Shown piece by piece: positions 31,218 through 38,247 of a stretch of DNA of 64,000 nt. The stretch's first letter is position 1; each line of letters begins with the position of its first letter. The notes beneath the pieces were generated by a model that saw only the letters and a list, made by a program, of their open reading frames with translations, ran no database searches and was not told where the DNA came from. The translations under genes were made by a program, and so were the position numbers. Source of the stretch: Ga0077560 sp046330435 (GTDB lineage: Bacteria > Actinomycetota > Thermoleophilia > Miltoncostaeales > Miltoncostaeaceae); NCBI GenBank assembly GCA_046330435.1, contig JAXLST010000009.1, positions 1 through 64,000 on the forward strand, given 5' to 3'.

Positions 31218-33779
31218 ATGCGGCTGCTCGAGCGTGACGACGCCCTCGCCCGGCTCGCCGGGGCCCTGGCGGATGCCGCCGGGGGCCACGGGGCCGTCGC
31301 CGTGGTGGGCGGGGAGGCGGGCATCGGCAAGACGAGCGTGGTGCGCCGCCTGGCCGGCGACGCGCCCGGGCGGGTGCTGCAGGGCGGCTGCGACGACCTG
31401 GCGGTGCCCCGGCCGCTGGGGCCGTTCCTCGACATGGGGGCGGACGCCCCGGGACTGAGCGAGCGCCTGCGGGCCACCGACCGGGCCGAGGCCTTCGGGG
31501 CGGTGCTCGAGGAGCTGGGCCGGGTGCCCGGCACGCTGTGCGTGGTCGAGGACGTCCACTGGATCGACGAGGCGAGCCTCGACGTCCTCACCTACTTGGG
31601 CCGCCGGATCGACCGGCTGCCCGCCCTGGTGGTGCTCACGGTGCGCGACGACGAGCTCGCGCCCGACCACCCGGTGCGCCGGGCCCTGGCCGCGGTGCCG
31701 CCGGACCGGCTGGTGCGGGTGGGCCTGGAGCCCCTCAGCGAGGAGGCCGTGCGGGAGCTGGCCGGCGGGCGCGCCGACGTCCGGACGCTGCGCGAGGCCA
31801 CGGGAGGCAACCCCTTCTTCCTGTCGGAGGCCCTGGCGCAGGGCATGGACCCCATCCCGTGGAGCGTCCGGGACGCGGTGCTGGCCCGTGCCGGGCGCCT
31901 GTCGCCGGGCGCCCGCGAGGTCCTGGAGCTGGTGAGCGTGATGCCCGCCCGGGCGGAGCTCGGGATCGTGGAGGCGGTGCTGCCCGGCGGCGGCCCGGCG
32001 ATCGCGGAGGCCGAGGAGCGCGGGCTGCTGGAGACCGGGGCCGGGGTCGTGCGGTTCCGCCACGAGCTCGCGCGCCGGGCGGTGGAGGAGACCCTGCCGG
32101 GGGCGCGGCGGGCGGAGCTCAACCGCCTGGTGCTGGAGGCGCTCACCGCCGCCGGGGCGGATCCCGCGCGCCTCGCCCACCACGCCGCCGAGGCGCACGA
32201 CCGGGCCGCGCTCACCCGGCACGGGGTGGAGGCGGCGCGCCGCGCCGCGGCCGCGCACTCCCACCGGGAGGCCTCCGACCTGCTGGCGACGGTGCTGGAG
32301 CGCGGCGAGGACCCCCCGCCCTCCGAGCTCGCCGAGGTGCTGGAGATGCTGTCGGTGGAGGCCTACCTGGCGTCACACGCGGTGCGGGCGGTGAGCGCGC
32401 GCGAGCGCGCGCGGGAGCTGCGCCGCGCGGCCGGCGACCCGCGCGCCACCAGCGCCGCCCTGCGGTGGCTGTCGCGGCTGCGGTGGTGGACGATGGACCG
32501 CGACGGGGCCGAGGCCACGGCGCGCGAGGCCGTCGCGCTGGTGGAGGGCCTGCCGCCCGGCCGGGAGCTGGCATGGGCGCTCAGCAACCTCTCCCAGCTG
32601 CACATGCTCACCCAGGAGGACGAGGCCGCGATCGCCACGGGGGAGGCGGCCATCGCCCTCGCCCGGGAACTGGGCGAGGTGGAGGTGCTGGTGCACGCCC
32701 AGACCAACGTGGGCAGCGCCCTGGTGCGGCGCGACCCGGATGCCGGCGTCGCGATGCTCGAGGAGGCCGGGGACCGGGCGCTCGAGCACGGGCTGTTCGA
32801 GCACGTGTGCCGGGCGTGGGGGAATGCCGCCTGGACCCTCGCGGAGCTGGGCCGGTATCCCGAGGGCCGGGAGCTGTGCCGGCGTACCGGCGAGCTCGCC
32901 GCCGAACGGGAACAGCAGCTGTTCATGCGGTACGAGAGCGGCCTCATGGCCTCGATCGACCTGCACACCGGGCACTGGGAGGCCGCGGAGCGCGGCGCGC
33001 GGGACCTGCTCGCCGACGCGACCCAGCAGGGCGTGGTGGCGCGGATCCCGGCGCTGACGGTGCTGGCGCGGCTGCTCATCCGCCGCGGCGAGCCGGGATG
33101 GGAGGCGCTGCTGGACGAGGGGTGGGAGCTCGCGACCGGCGCCCGCGAGATCCAGCGCCTGCGGCCCGTCGCGTGCTCGCGGGCCGAGGCGGCGTGGCTC
33201 GCCGGCGATGCGGCGGGCGTGGACGCCGCCACGCGGGAGGTGTTCGAGCTGTCGCGGCGCGTCGGCCACGCGTTCGACGTGGGCAAGCTGGCGCTGTGGC
33301 GCCACCGCGCCGGCCTGGAGGCGGACGCGGACGGCCTGGAGCCGCAGTTCGCGCTGGAGATCGCCGGCCGGCCCCGCGAGGCGGCCGCGGCGTGGCGGCG
33401 GCTGGGCGCCCCCTACGCGGAGGCGCTGGCGCTGATGGCCTGCGACGACCCGGCCGACGTGGAGCGCGCCGTGGTGATCCTCGACGAGCTGGGCGCAGAG
33501 GCGGTGGCCCGCGTCGCCCGGGCGCGGCTGCGCGCGCTGGGCGCCACGCGCGTGCCGCGCGGCCCCCGGGCCGTCACGCGCCGCAACCCGGGCGGCCTGT
33601 CCGCCCGCCAGCTGGAGGTCGCGCGGCTGGTGGCCGAGGGGCGCACCAACGGCGAGATCGCGCGGCACCTGGTGCTGTCGGAGCGCACGGTGGAGCACCA
33701 CGTCGCCGGCGCCCTGCAGAAGCTCGGGGTCGCGTCACGCGGCGAGGTGGCCGGGGCCCTGGGGGCGCTGGAGGGCTGA
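31218..33779 (+). CDS. LuxR-family regulator with AAA ATPase domain (LAL-type)
   Basis: Large transcription regulator of 853 residues. The N-terminal ATPase has Walker A VVGGEAGIGKTSVVRRLAG and Walker B TLCVVEDVHWIDEASLDVL. A long helical middle (about residues 330-780, TPR-like) follows. The C-terminal LuxR helix-turn-helix is GLSARQLEVARLVAEGRTNG with SERTVEHHVAGALQKLGVAS. LAL-type proteins are usually activators whose ATPase senses a ligand. The start at ATG 31218 leaves the ATPase domain intact and fits a leaderless promoter. It stands alone, with a bidirectional terminator behind it. Confidence 0.9.
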   Translation: MRLLERDDALARLAGALADAAGGHGAVAVVGGEAGIGKTSVVRRLAGDAPGRVLQGGCDDLAVPRPLGPFLDMGADAPGLSERLRATDRAEAFGAVLEELGRVPGTLCVVEDVHWIDEASLDVLTYLGRRIDRLPALVVLTVRDDELAPDHPVRRALAAVPPDRLVRVGLEPLSEEAVRELAGGRADVRTLREATGGNPFFLSEALAQGMDPIPWSVRDAVLARAGRLSPGAREVLELVSVMPARAELGIVEAVLPGGGPAIAEAEERGLLETGAGVVRFRHELARRAVEETLPGARRAELNRLVLEALTAAGADPARLAHHAAEAHDRAALTRHGVEAARRAAAAHSHREASDLLATVLERGEDPPPSELAEVLEMLSVEAYLASHAVRAVSARERARELRRAAGDPRATSAALRWLSRLRWWTMDRDGAEATAREAVALVEGLPPGRELAWALSNLSQLHMLTQEDEAAIATGEAAIALARELGEVEVLVHAQTNVGSALVRRDPDAGVAMLEEAGDRALEHGLFEHVCRAWGNAAWTLAELGRYPEGRELCRRTGELAAEREQQLFMRYESGLMASIDLHTGHWEAAERGARDLLADATQQGVVARIPALTVLARLLIRRGEPGWEALLDEGWELATGAREIQRLRPVACSRAEAAWLAGDAAGVDAATREVFELSRRVGHAFDVGKLALWRHRAGLEADADGLEPQFALEIAGRPREAAAAWRRLGAPYAEALALMACDDPADVERAVVILDELGAEAVARVARARLRALGATRVPRGPRAVTRRNPGGLSARQLEVARLVAEGRTNGEIARHLVLSERTVEHHVAGALQKLGVASRGEVAGALGALEG

Positions 33780-33810
33780 CCCGTGCGCCGGCGCGGTGCC
33801 GGCGCACGGG
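33780..33810. terminator. Bidirectional terminator hairpin
   Basis: CCCGTGCGCCGGC (33780-33792) pairs perfectly with GCCGGCGCACGGG (33798-33810) around a 5-base loop. It sits between the convergent LuxR and methyltransferase genes, starting one base after the LuxR stop. Confidence 0.85.
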
Positions 33811-33818
33811 GCCGCGGG

Positions 33819-34553
33819 TCAGCCGGAGGCCTCCGCCCCCACCAGCCGCAGGCCGGCGCGGACCGGCTCGGCCGCCACGGGCGGACGCATCCGCACCGCC
33901 CGCACGATCGCCCGGTCGCCGCTCCACATGCCGGCGCCGCGCACCAGGAACCGGGCGCTCGCGACCATCTGCTCCAGGCATCCGATGGTGGGCGTCCAGC
34001 TGCCCCCCAGGATGGTGCCGGGCCGGAACTCCATCACCGGCGGGCGGTCGGGGCCGGCGGGCCCGTTGCCCACCACCCGGGTCTCCACCAGCAGCATGCC
34101 GCCGGGGCGCATCATCCCGCCGATCACGTCGAGCGCGAGCAGCGGGTGCCGGAGCCGGTCCAGGGTCCCCAGGCACAGCACCAGGTCGAACGGGCCGGCC
34201 TCGTGCCGCCCGAGCTCGTACAGCTGGCCGGGCAGCGCCTCCACCCGCGACCTGCGCAGGCGGTGGGCGGCCAGGAACCCCTCCGTGGGCTCGCCGAGCG
34301 GTGCGGCGCTCACGCGCGCCCCGCGGCGTTCCATCTCGAACGCGAAGAAGCCGTCGCCGCATCCCACCGCGAGCGCCCGGAGCCCGTCGAGCCGCGGGCT
34401 CAGCTCCAGGCGCCGGAGGAGGGGGAGCGGATCGTCCGCGCCGGGGGTGGTCACCCCGGGGACGACCTCGAAGGCCTGGTCCCACCGCGGCACTTCCGCG
34501 ACGAGCCGTTCGGCCTCCTGGACGACGACACCGGTCGCGATGCGGGCACTCAT
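33819..34553 (-). CDS. Class I methyltransferase-like protein, CmoB-related, probably degenerate
   Basis: Protein of 244 residues, clearly paralogous to the gene just upstream (LVAEVPRWDQAFEVVPGV against LVAECPRWHHSMEVVPGV). It has the fold of CmoB-like SAM-dependent enzymes. Key positions differ: motif I reads ALAVGCGDGFFAFEMERRG where the paralogue has ALDIGANDGFFSFEMERRG. The acidic residue expected at the end of strand beta-2 is lost (VSAAPLGEP against VVAIDCGEP). SAM binding may therefore be impaired or altered, so the substrate and even activity are uncertain. It is preceded by strong hairpins and a GGAGG ribosome site, and ends next to the bidirectional terminator. Confidence 0.75.
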   Translation of the reverse strand: MSARIATGVVVQEAERLVAEVPRWDQAFEVVPGVTTPGADDPLPLLRRLELSPRLDGLRALAVGCGDGFFAFEMERRGARVSAAPLGEPTEGFLAAHRLRRSRVEALPGQLYELGRHEAGPFDLVLCLGTLDRLRHPLLALDVIGGMMRPGGMLLVETRVVGNGPAGPDRPPVMEFRPGTILGGSWTPTIGCLEQMVASARFLVRGAGMWSGDRAIVRAVRMRPPVAAEPVRAGLRLVGAEASG

Positions 34554-34591
34554 CGCAGCCTCCTGTCATTCGGGGCCGCGCGGCCCCATGG

Positions 34592-34629
34592 GTCCACGTG
34601 CCCGCCCTTTCGGCAGCGGGCGCGTGGAC
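34592..34629 (-). promoter_or_regulatory. Hairpin in the leader of the second methyltransferase gene
   Basis: GTCCACGTGCCCGC (34592-34605) pairs with GCGGGCGCGTGGAC (34616-34629) with one G-T wobble. A second palindrome GGGGCCGCGCGGCCCC lies at 34572-34587, close to the start codon at 34553. Two stacked hairpins between tandem paralogues could attenuate read-through or gate expression of the downstream copy. Confidence 0.45.
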
Positions 34630-34639
34630 TTGATACCCC

Positions 34640-34666
34640 GGATGTCACCGATTCACGGTGACATCC
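34640..34666 (-). terminator. Hairpin directly after the first methyltransferase gene
   Basis: GGATGTCACCG (34640-34650) pairs perfectly with CGGTGACATCC (34656-34666) with a 5-base loop, one base beyond the stop codon at 34668. It likely ends most transcripts of the upstream paralogue. Confidence 0.65.
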
Positions 34667-34667
34667 G

Positions 34668-35453
34668 TCAGTCGAACGGAGGGAAGTACGTGGCGGTGTC
34701 GCCGATGATGCCGCGGTCGTGCGGGTAGAAGCGCCGCTCGAGCTCCGGGTCGCGCACGGCCTTCACCAGCGCGCGGGCCGAGTTCCACAGCACGCCCCAC
34801 TTCACGCGGAACAGGGCGGTCTCGACCATCGACTCCAGGCACGTGAGCGTGGGCGCCCACCAGTTGGACTCGTCGCCGCCCAGCTCGCCCATGGGGTAGA
34901 ACTGCATGAGCTGGTAGGTGGGGTCGCCCATCGCGTACACCGCGCCGCCCGGGCCGATGAGGGCCTGGTCGATGGCGTGGGTCTCCACGAACAGCGCCGC
35001 CCCGGGGTTCGCGAGCCGGTGCAGGACGTCGAGGGCCAGCAGCGGGTGCCGCAGGTGGTAGAGCACCCCGAGGAACAGGATCACGTCGAACGTGCCGAGA
35101 TGCTCCGGGGTGAGCTCGTAGACGTTCCTGTCCACCTGGGCAACCGACGAGTTCCGCAGCCGGTGGGTCAGGACGAAGCCGGGGGCCGGCTCACCGCAGT
35201 CGATGGCGACCACCTCGGCGCCGCGGCGCTCCATCTCGAAGCTGAAGAAGCCGTCGTTCGCGCCGATGTCCAGGGCGCGCATGCCCGTCATGTCCAGGGG
35301 CAGGCCCATGCGGTCGAGCATCGGCTGCGGGTCGTAGTTCCCGTTCGAGCGGACGCCGGGCACGACCTCCATGCTGTGGTGCCACCTGGGGCACTCGGCG
35401 ACCAGGCGGGCCGCCTCCTCGGTGCTCACCGGTCCCTCGATCGATGTCGACAC
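34668..35453 (-). CDS. SAM-dependent methyltransferase, CmoB-like (DUF1698-type)
   Basis: Protein of 261 residues with an intact class I methyltransferase core: motif I ALDIGANDGFFSFEMERRGA, acidic end of strand 2 VVAIDCGEP, and motif IV region FDVILFLGVLYHLRHPLLAL. The layout resembles CmoB, which transfers a carboxymethyl group to wobble uridine in tRNA, and its actinobacterial relatives that methylate other substrates. No cmoA is near, so a tRNA role is doubtful. The second, more divergent copy follows on the same strand. A likely operon of two, separated by hairpins. Confidence 0.83.
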   Translation of the reverse strand: MSTSIEGPVSTEEAARLVAECPRWHHSMEVVPGVRSNGNYDPQPMLDRMGLPLDMTGMRALDIGANDGFFSFEMERRGAEVVAIDCGEPAPGFVLTHRLRNSSVAQVDRNVYELTPEHLGTFDVILFLGVLYHLRHPLLALDVLHRLANPGAALFVETHAIDQALIGPGGAVYAMGDPTYQLMQFYPMGELGGDESNWWAPTLTCLESMVETALFRVKWGVLWNSARALVKAVRDPELERRFYPHDRGIIGDTATYFPPFD

Positions 35454-35566
35454 GCCGCTCCTCTTCCGTGGCAGATGGGTGCACCGGGCGCGGCCGGGGG
35501 CTCCGCGCGCACGGGTGAGGAATCGACCGCGCCGCCCGGATCATGAGCGGCGCGGTGGACGGGCGG

Positions 35567-36433
35567 TCAGGCGTACCGGCGCTCGAGCCCCTGGTGGTGC
35601 GGCAGGTCCGTGACCTGCTCGAAGTCGTGGAACGACACCACCAGGTCCCGGTGGTCGCGCAGGGTCCCCTCGCGCCGCAGCGTGCCGAACGCCTCCCGCA
35701 GCGCGCGCGTTGCGGCGAACAGACCGGTGAGCGGCGTCACGATGAGGTCGTACCCCAGGCCGTGCAGCTCCTGGGGGGTGAGCAGCGGCGTGCGGCCGCC
35801 CTCGATCATGTTCGCGACGCGCACCACGCCCGGCGTGGCCTCGGCGACGGCCTGCAGCTCCTCGACCGAGCGCGGGGCCTCCACGAAGATCGCGTCGACC
35901 CCCACCTCCATGGCGGCGCGCACGCGGGCGATCGCGTCCTCCAGGGAGATCGCCGCCCGGGCGTCGGTGCGGGCCACCAGGAACAGGTCCACCCCCTCGC
36001 GGGCCAGGTCGCGCACGGCGCGCAGCTTGGCCAGCCACTCGTGGGCCGGCACCACGCGCTTGCCCTCGAAGTGGCCGCACTTCTTCGGCCACTCCTGGTC
36101 CTCGAGGAAGATCCCGGCGGCGCCGGCGGCGTGGAACTCCCGTGCGGTGCGGATCGCCGAGAGCGCGTTGCCGTAGCCGGTGTCGGCGTCCACGATCACC
36201 GGGCCGCCGGCCACCCGGCACACCTCGCGCGCGGTCTGGGCCATCTCGGTCTGCGTGAGGTAGCCGAAGTCCGGGGCGGCCAGGCGGGCGGCCGACACCG
36301 AGTACCCGGAGATGAAGGACACCTCGAAGCCCGCCTCGGCGGCGAGCCGCGCCGACAGCGCGTCGTACACGCCCGGCATGTTGATGGTGCGGCCCGCGGC
36401 GAGCAGCTCGCGGATCCTCGCGGCCCCGGTCAC
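35567..36433 (-). CDS. Isocitrate lyase / PEP mutase family enzyme
   Basis: TIM-barrel C-C lyase-type enzyme of 288 residues. Visible marks are the N-terminal NMPGVYDALSARLAAEAGFE, metal-binding PVIVDADTGYGNALSAIRTA, the catalytic loop EDQEWPKKCGHFEGKRVV (cysteine in KKCGH, as in 2-methylisocitrate lyase and isocitrate lyase) and LVARTDARA. Such enzymes include methylisocitrate lyase, oxaloacetate decarboxylase and carboxy-PEP mutase. The KKCGH loop favours a lyase, but no methylcitrate genes are near. GTG start at 36433 overlaps the sulfurtransferase stop (GTGA). Confidence 0.87.
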   Translation of the reverse strand: MTGAARIRELLAAGRTINMPGVYDALSARLAAEAGFEVSFISGYSVSAARLAAPDFGYLTQTEMAQTAREVCRVAGGPVIVDADTGYGNALSAIRTAREFHAAGAAGIFLEDQEWPKKCGHFEGKRVVPAHEWLAKLRAVRDLAREGVDLFLVARTDARAAISLEDAIARVRAAMEVGVDAIFVEAPRSVEELQAVAEATPGVVRVANMIEGGRTPLLTPQELHGLGYDLIVTPLTGLFAATRALREAFGTLRREGTLRDHRDLVVSFHDFEQVTDLPHHQGLERRYA

Positions 36434-37284
36434 GGCTCGACCGCCACGGGGACGCCGATGAGGCTGCCGTACTCGGTCCACGCCCCGTCGTAGTGGCGGG
36501 CGGGGCGTCCCAGCAGCTCGTGGATGGCGAGCCAGGTGTGCGACCCCCGCTCGCCGATGCGGCAGTACACGATGCACTCCTTCTCCGGGGGCACCCCGGC
36601 GTGGTCGAGGATGGCGCGGATCTCGTCGTCGGTGCGGTACGCGCCGTCCTCGCGGACCAGGGCGAACCACGGGATGTTCACGGCGCCGGGGATGTGGCCG
36701 GGCACCTGCGCCTGCTCCTGGGGCAGGTGCGGCGGGGCGAGCATCTCGCCGCGGAACTCGGCGGGCGTCCGGACGTCCACCAGGGGGACGTCGCCGGAGC
36801 GGGCGACGGCGATCACCGCGTCGCGGCCCACCCGCAGCTCCTCGCGGACCGGCGCGAGCGGGCCGGGCTCGGCGTGCGGGGTCTCACGGACCTCCCGGGT
36901 GAGCCGGCGGCCCTCGATCTCCCACTTGCGGCGCCCACCGTCCATGAGCCGCACCCGGTCGAAGCCGCTGTAGCGCAGCAGCCAGTACGCGTAGGCGGCG
37001 AACCAGTTGCCGTTGCCGCCGTAGAGCACCACGGTGGTGTCCGCGCCGACGCCGGAACGGCGCAGCAGGTCCGTGACGGCGTCCTGCCCGATCACCTGTC
37101 GGCGCACGGGGTCGCGCAGGTCGTCGCGCCAGTGCCAGGCCAGCGCCCCGGGGATGTGGCCGCGCTCGTGGGCGGTCGTGTCCTCGTCCACCTCGACGAG
37201 CCGCAGGGCCGGGTCGCCCAGGGTGTCCTCGACCCACCCGGTGCCGACCAGGACGGTGTCGCGTGACCGGCGGGGCTCCGTCAT
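36430..37284 (-). CDS. Two-domain sulfurtransferase (rhodanese family)
   Basis: Protein of 284 residues with tandem rhodanese domains. The inactive N-terminal domain contains HIPGALAWHWRDDLRDP and TVVLYGGNGNWFAAYAYW. The C-terminal domain carries the active-site loop CRIGERGSHTWL with its catalytic cysteine after CIVY. This fits thiosulfate or 3-mercaptopyruvate sulfurtransferases; CRIGER is the loop of the thiosulfate-type actinobacterial enzymes. The ATG at 37284 (MTEPRRSRD) is chosen; the longer frame upstream is antisense to the next gene. First gene of a two-gene operon with the lyase-family gene. Confidence 0.9.
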   Translation of the reverse strand: MTEPRRSRDTVLVGTGWVEDTLGDPALRLVEVDEDTTAHERGHIPGALAWHWRDDLRDPVRRQVIGQDAVTDLLRRSGVGADTTVVLYGGNGNWFAAYAYWLLRYSGFDRVRLMDGGRRKWEIEGRRLTREVRETPHAEPGPLAPVREELRVGRDAVIAVARSGDVPLVDVRTPAEFRGEMLAPPHLPQEQAQVPGHIPGAVNIPWFALVREDGAYRTDDEIRAILDHAGVPPEKECIVYCRIGERGSHTWLAIHELLGRPARHYDGAWTEYGSLIGVPVAVEP

Positions 37285-37344
37285 CGCCACCAGGCTAGCG
37301 CCCGGCGGGCGGTACGATGCGCGCCGGTTTTCGAAGGGGGCGGC

Positions 37345-37719
37345 ATGAGGGTTCTGGTGTGCGGCAGCACGAGCTGGCGCTGGCGCGAGCTGGTGGAGGA
37401 GCGCCTGGCGGCGCTCGCGGACGAGGCGGGCCGCGACGGCGGGCGCCTGGAGGTGGTCACCGCCGGGGCGGGCGGCGCCGACCGCTTCGCCGAGGACGCG
37501 GCGCGCGCCCTGGGCGTCGACCGGGTGGTGTTCCGCAGCGGCTGGGACGAGGCCGGGCGGCGCTCCTCGCACGACCACGTGCCGCGCATGATCGCCGAGC
37601 GCCCCGACCTGGTGCTGGCCTTCCGCGACGTGGGCGACAGCCCGGGCACGGACCGCATCGTCGCGCTGGCGCGCGAGGCCGGGATCCCGGTGACCGAGGT
37701 CCCGCCGCCCGGCCCCTGA
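37345..37719 (+). CDS. DUF2493 / SLOG-superfamily protein
   Basis: Protein of 124 residues with a Rossmann-like SLOG fold: MRVLVCGSTSWRWRELVEER at the N-terminus, TAGAGGADRFAEDAARALG as the nucleotide-binding turn, and RPDLVLAFRDVGDSPGTDRI near the end. DUF2493 (YspA-type) proteins are proposed nucleotide-derivative sensors or binders. ATG with AAGGGGG upstream and a TACGAT box at about 37312. It is divergent from the sulfurtransferase gene. Confidence 0.8.
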   Translation: MRVLVCGSTSWRWRELVEERLAALADEAGRDGGRLEVVTAGAGGADRFAEDAARALGVDRVVFRSGWDEAGRRSSHDHVPRMIAERPDLVLAFRDVGDSPGTDRIVALAREAGIPVTEVPPPGP

Positions 37720-37799
37720 CGACCTTCCCCGGCCCGACCTTAACCGGGGCCTAACGGGCGCGGGACGACCGTCACGGGAGCACCGCGCGGACCGCGATG

Positions 37800-37805
37800 T
37801 AGCAT
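37800..37805 (+). promoter_or_regulatory. -10 box of a probable leaderless promoter for ccmE
   Basis: TAGCAT ends six bases before the ATG at 37812; no ribosome-binding site is present. Same layout as the other leaderless candidates. Confidence 0.5.
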
Positions 37806-37811
37806 CGCCCC

Positions 37812-38243
37812 ATGCGTTCACGGATGCGGTTCTCGATCGCCCTCGCCCTTGCGGCCGTCCTCGGCGGATGGCTCATCTGGACCAGCATCGGCGGGTCCCT
37901 CGAGACCTACGCCTCGCCCGGGCAGCTCTCCACGGTCGCGCCGGGGGAGACCATCCGGCTCAACGGCCTGGTGGCCGAGGCGCCGCCGGACGCCGCCGAG
38001 CGCGCGCAGTCCGCGGAGGGCCTCACCTTCTGGGTCCAGGAGAAGTTCGACGCCTCCAAGAAGGTCAAGGTCCTGTACCGCGGCAGCGTGCCGGACGCGT
38101 TCCGCGCGCGGCGCGAGGTCGTCATCACCGGCAAGCTCGAGAACGGGGAGTTCGTCGCCAAGCGGAACTCGCTGGTGACCCTGTGCCCGTCGAAGTTCTC
38201 CGACAAGCCGGCCACCGCGACCCCCGACAAGGGATCGAACTGA
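37812..38243 (+). CDS. ccmE: Cytochrome c maturation haem chaperone CcmE, variant
   Basis: Membrane-anchored haem carrier of 143 residues. One N-terminal helix (FSIALALAAVLGGWLIW), then the OB-fold beta domain (GETIRLNGLVAEAP; FWVQEKFDASKKVKVLYRGS; REVVITGKLENGEFVAKRNS). CcmE normally binds haem covalently through a histidine in HxxxY. Here the site reads TLCPSKFSD, so cysteine (C125) replaces histidine and phenylalanine (F129) replaces tyrosine. A CxxxY form is known in some archaea and bacteria; the phenylalanine is a further departure. ccmF follows 4 bp downstream, supporting the assignment. Confidence 0.88.
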   Translation: MRSRMRFSIALALAAVLGGWLIWTSIGGSLETYASPGQLSTVAPGETIRLNGLVAEAPPDAAERAQSAEGLTFWVQEKFDASKKVKVLYRGSVPDAFRARREVVITGKLENGEFVAKRNSLVTLCPSKFSDKPATATPDKGSN

Positions 38244-38247
38244 CCCG

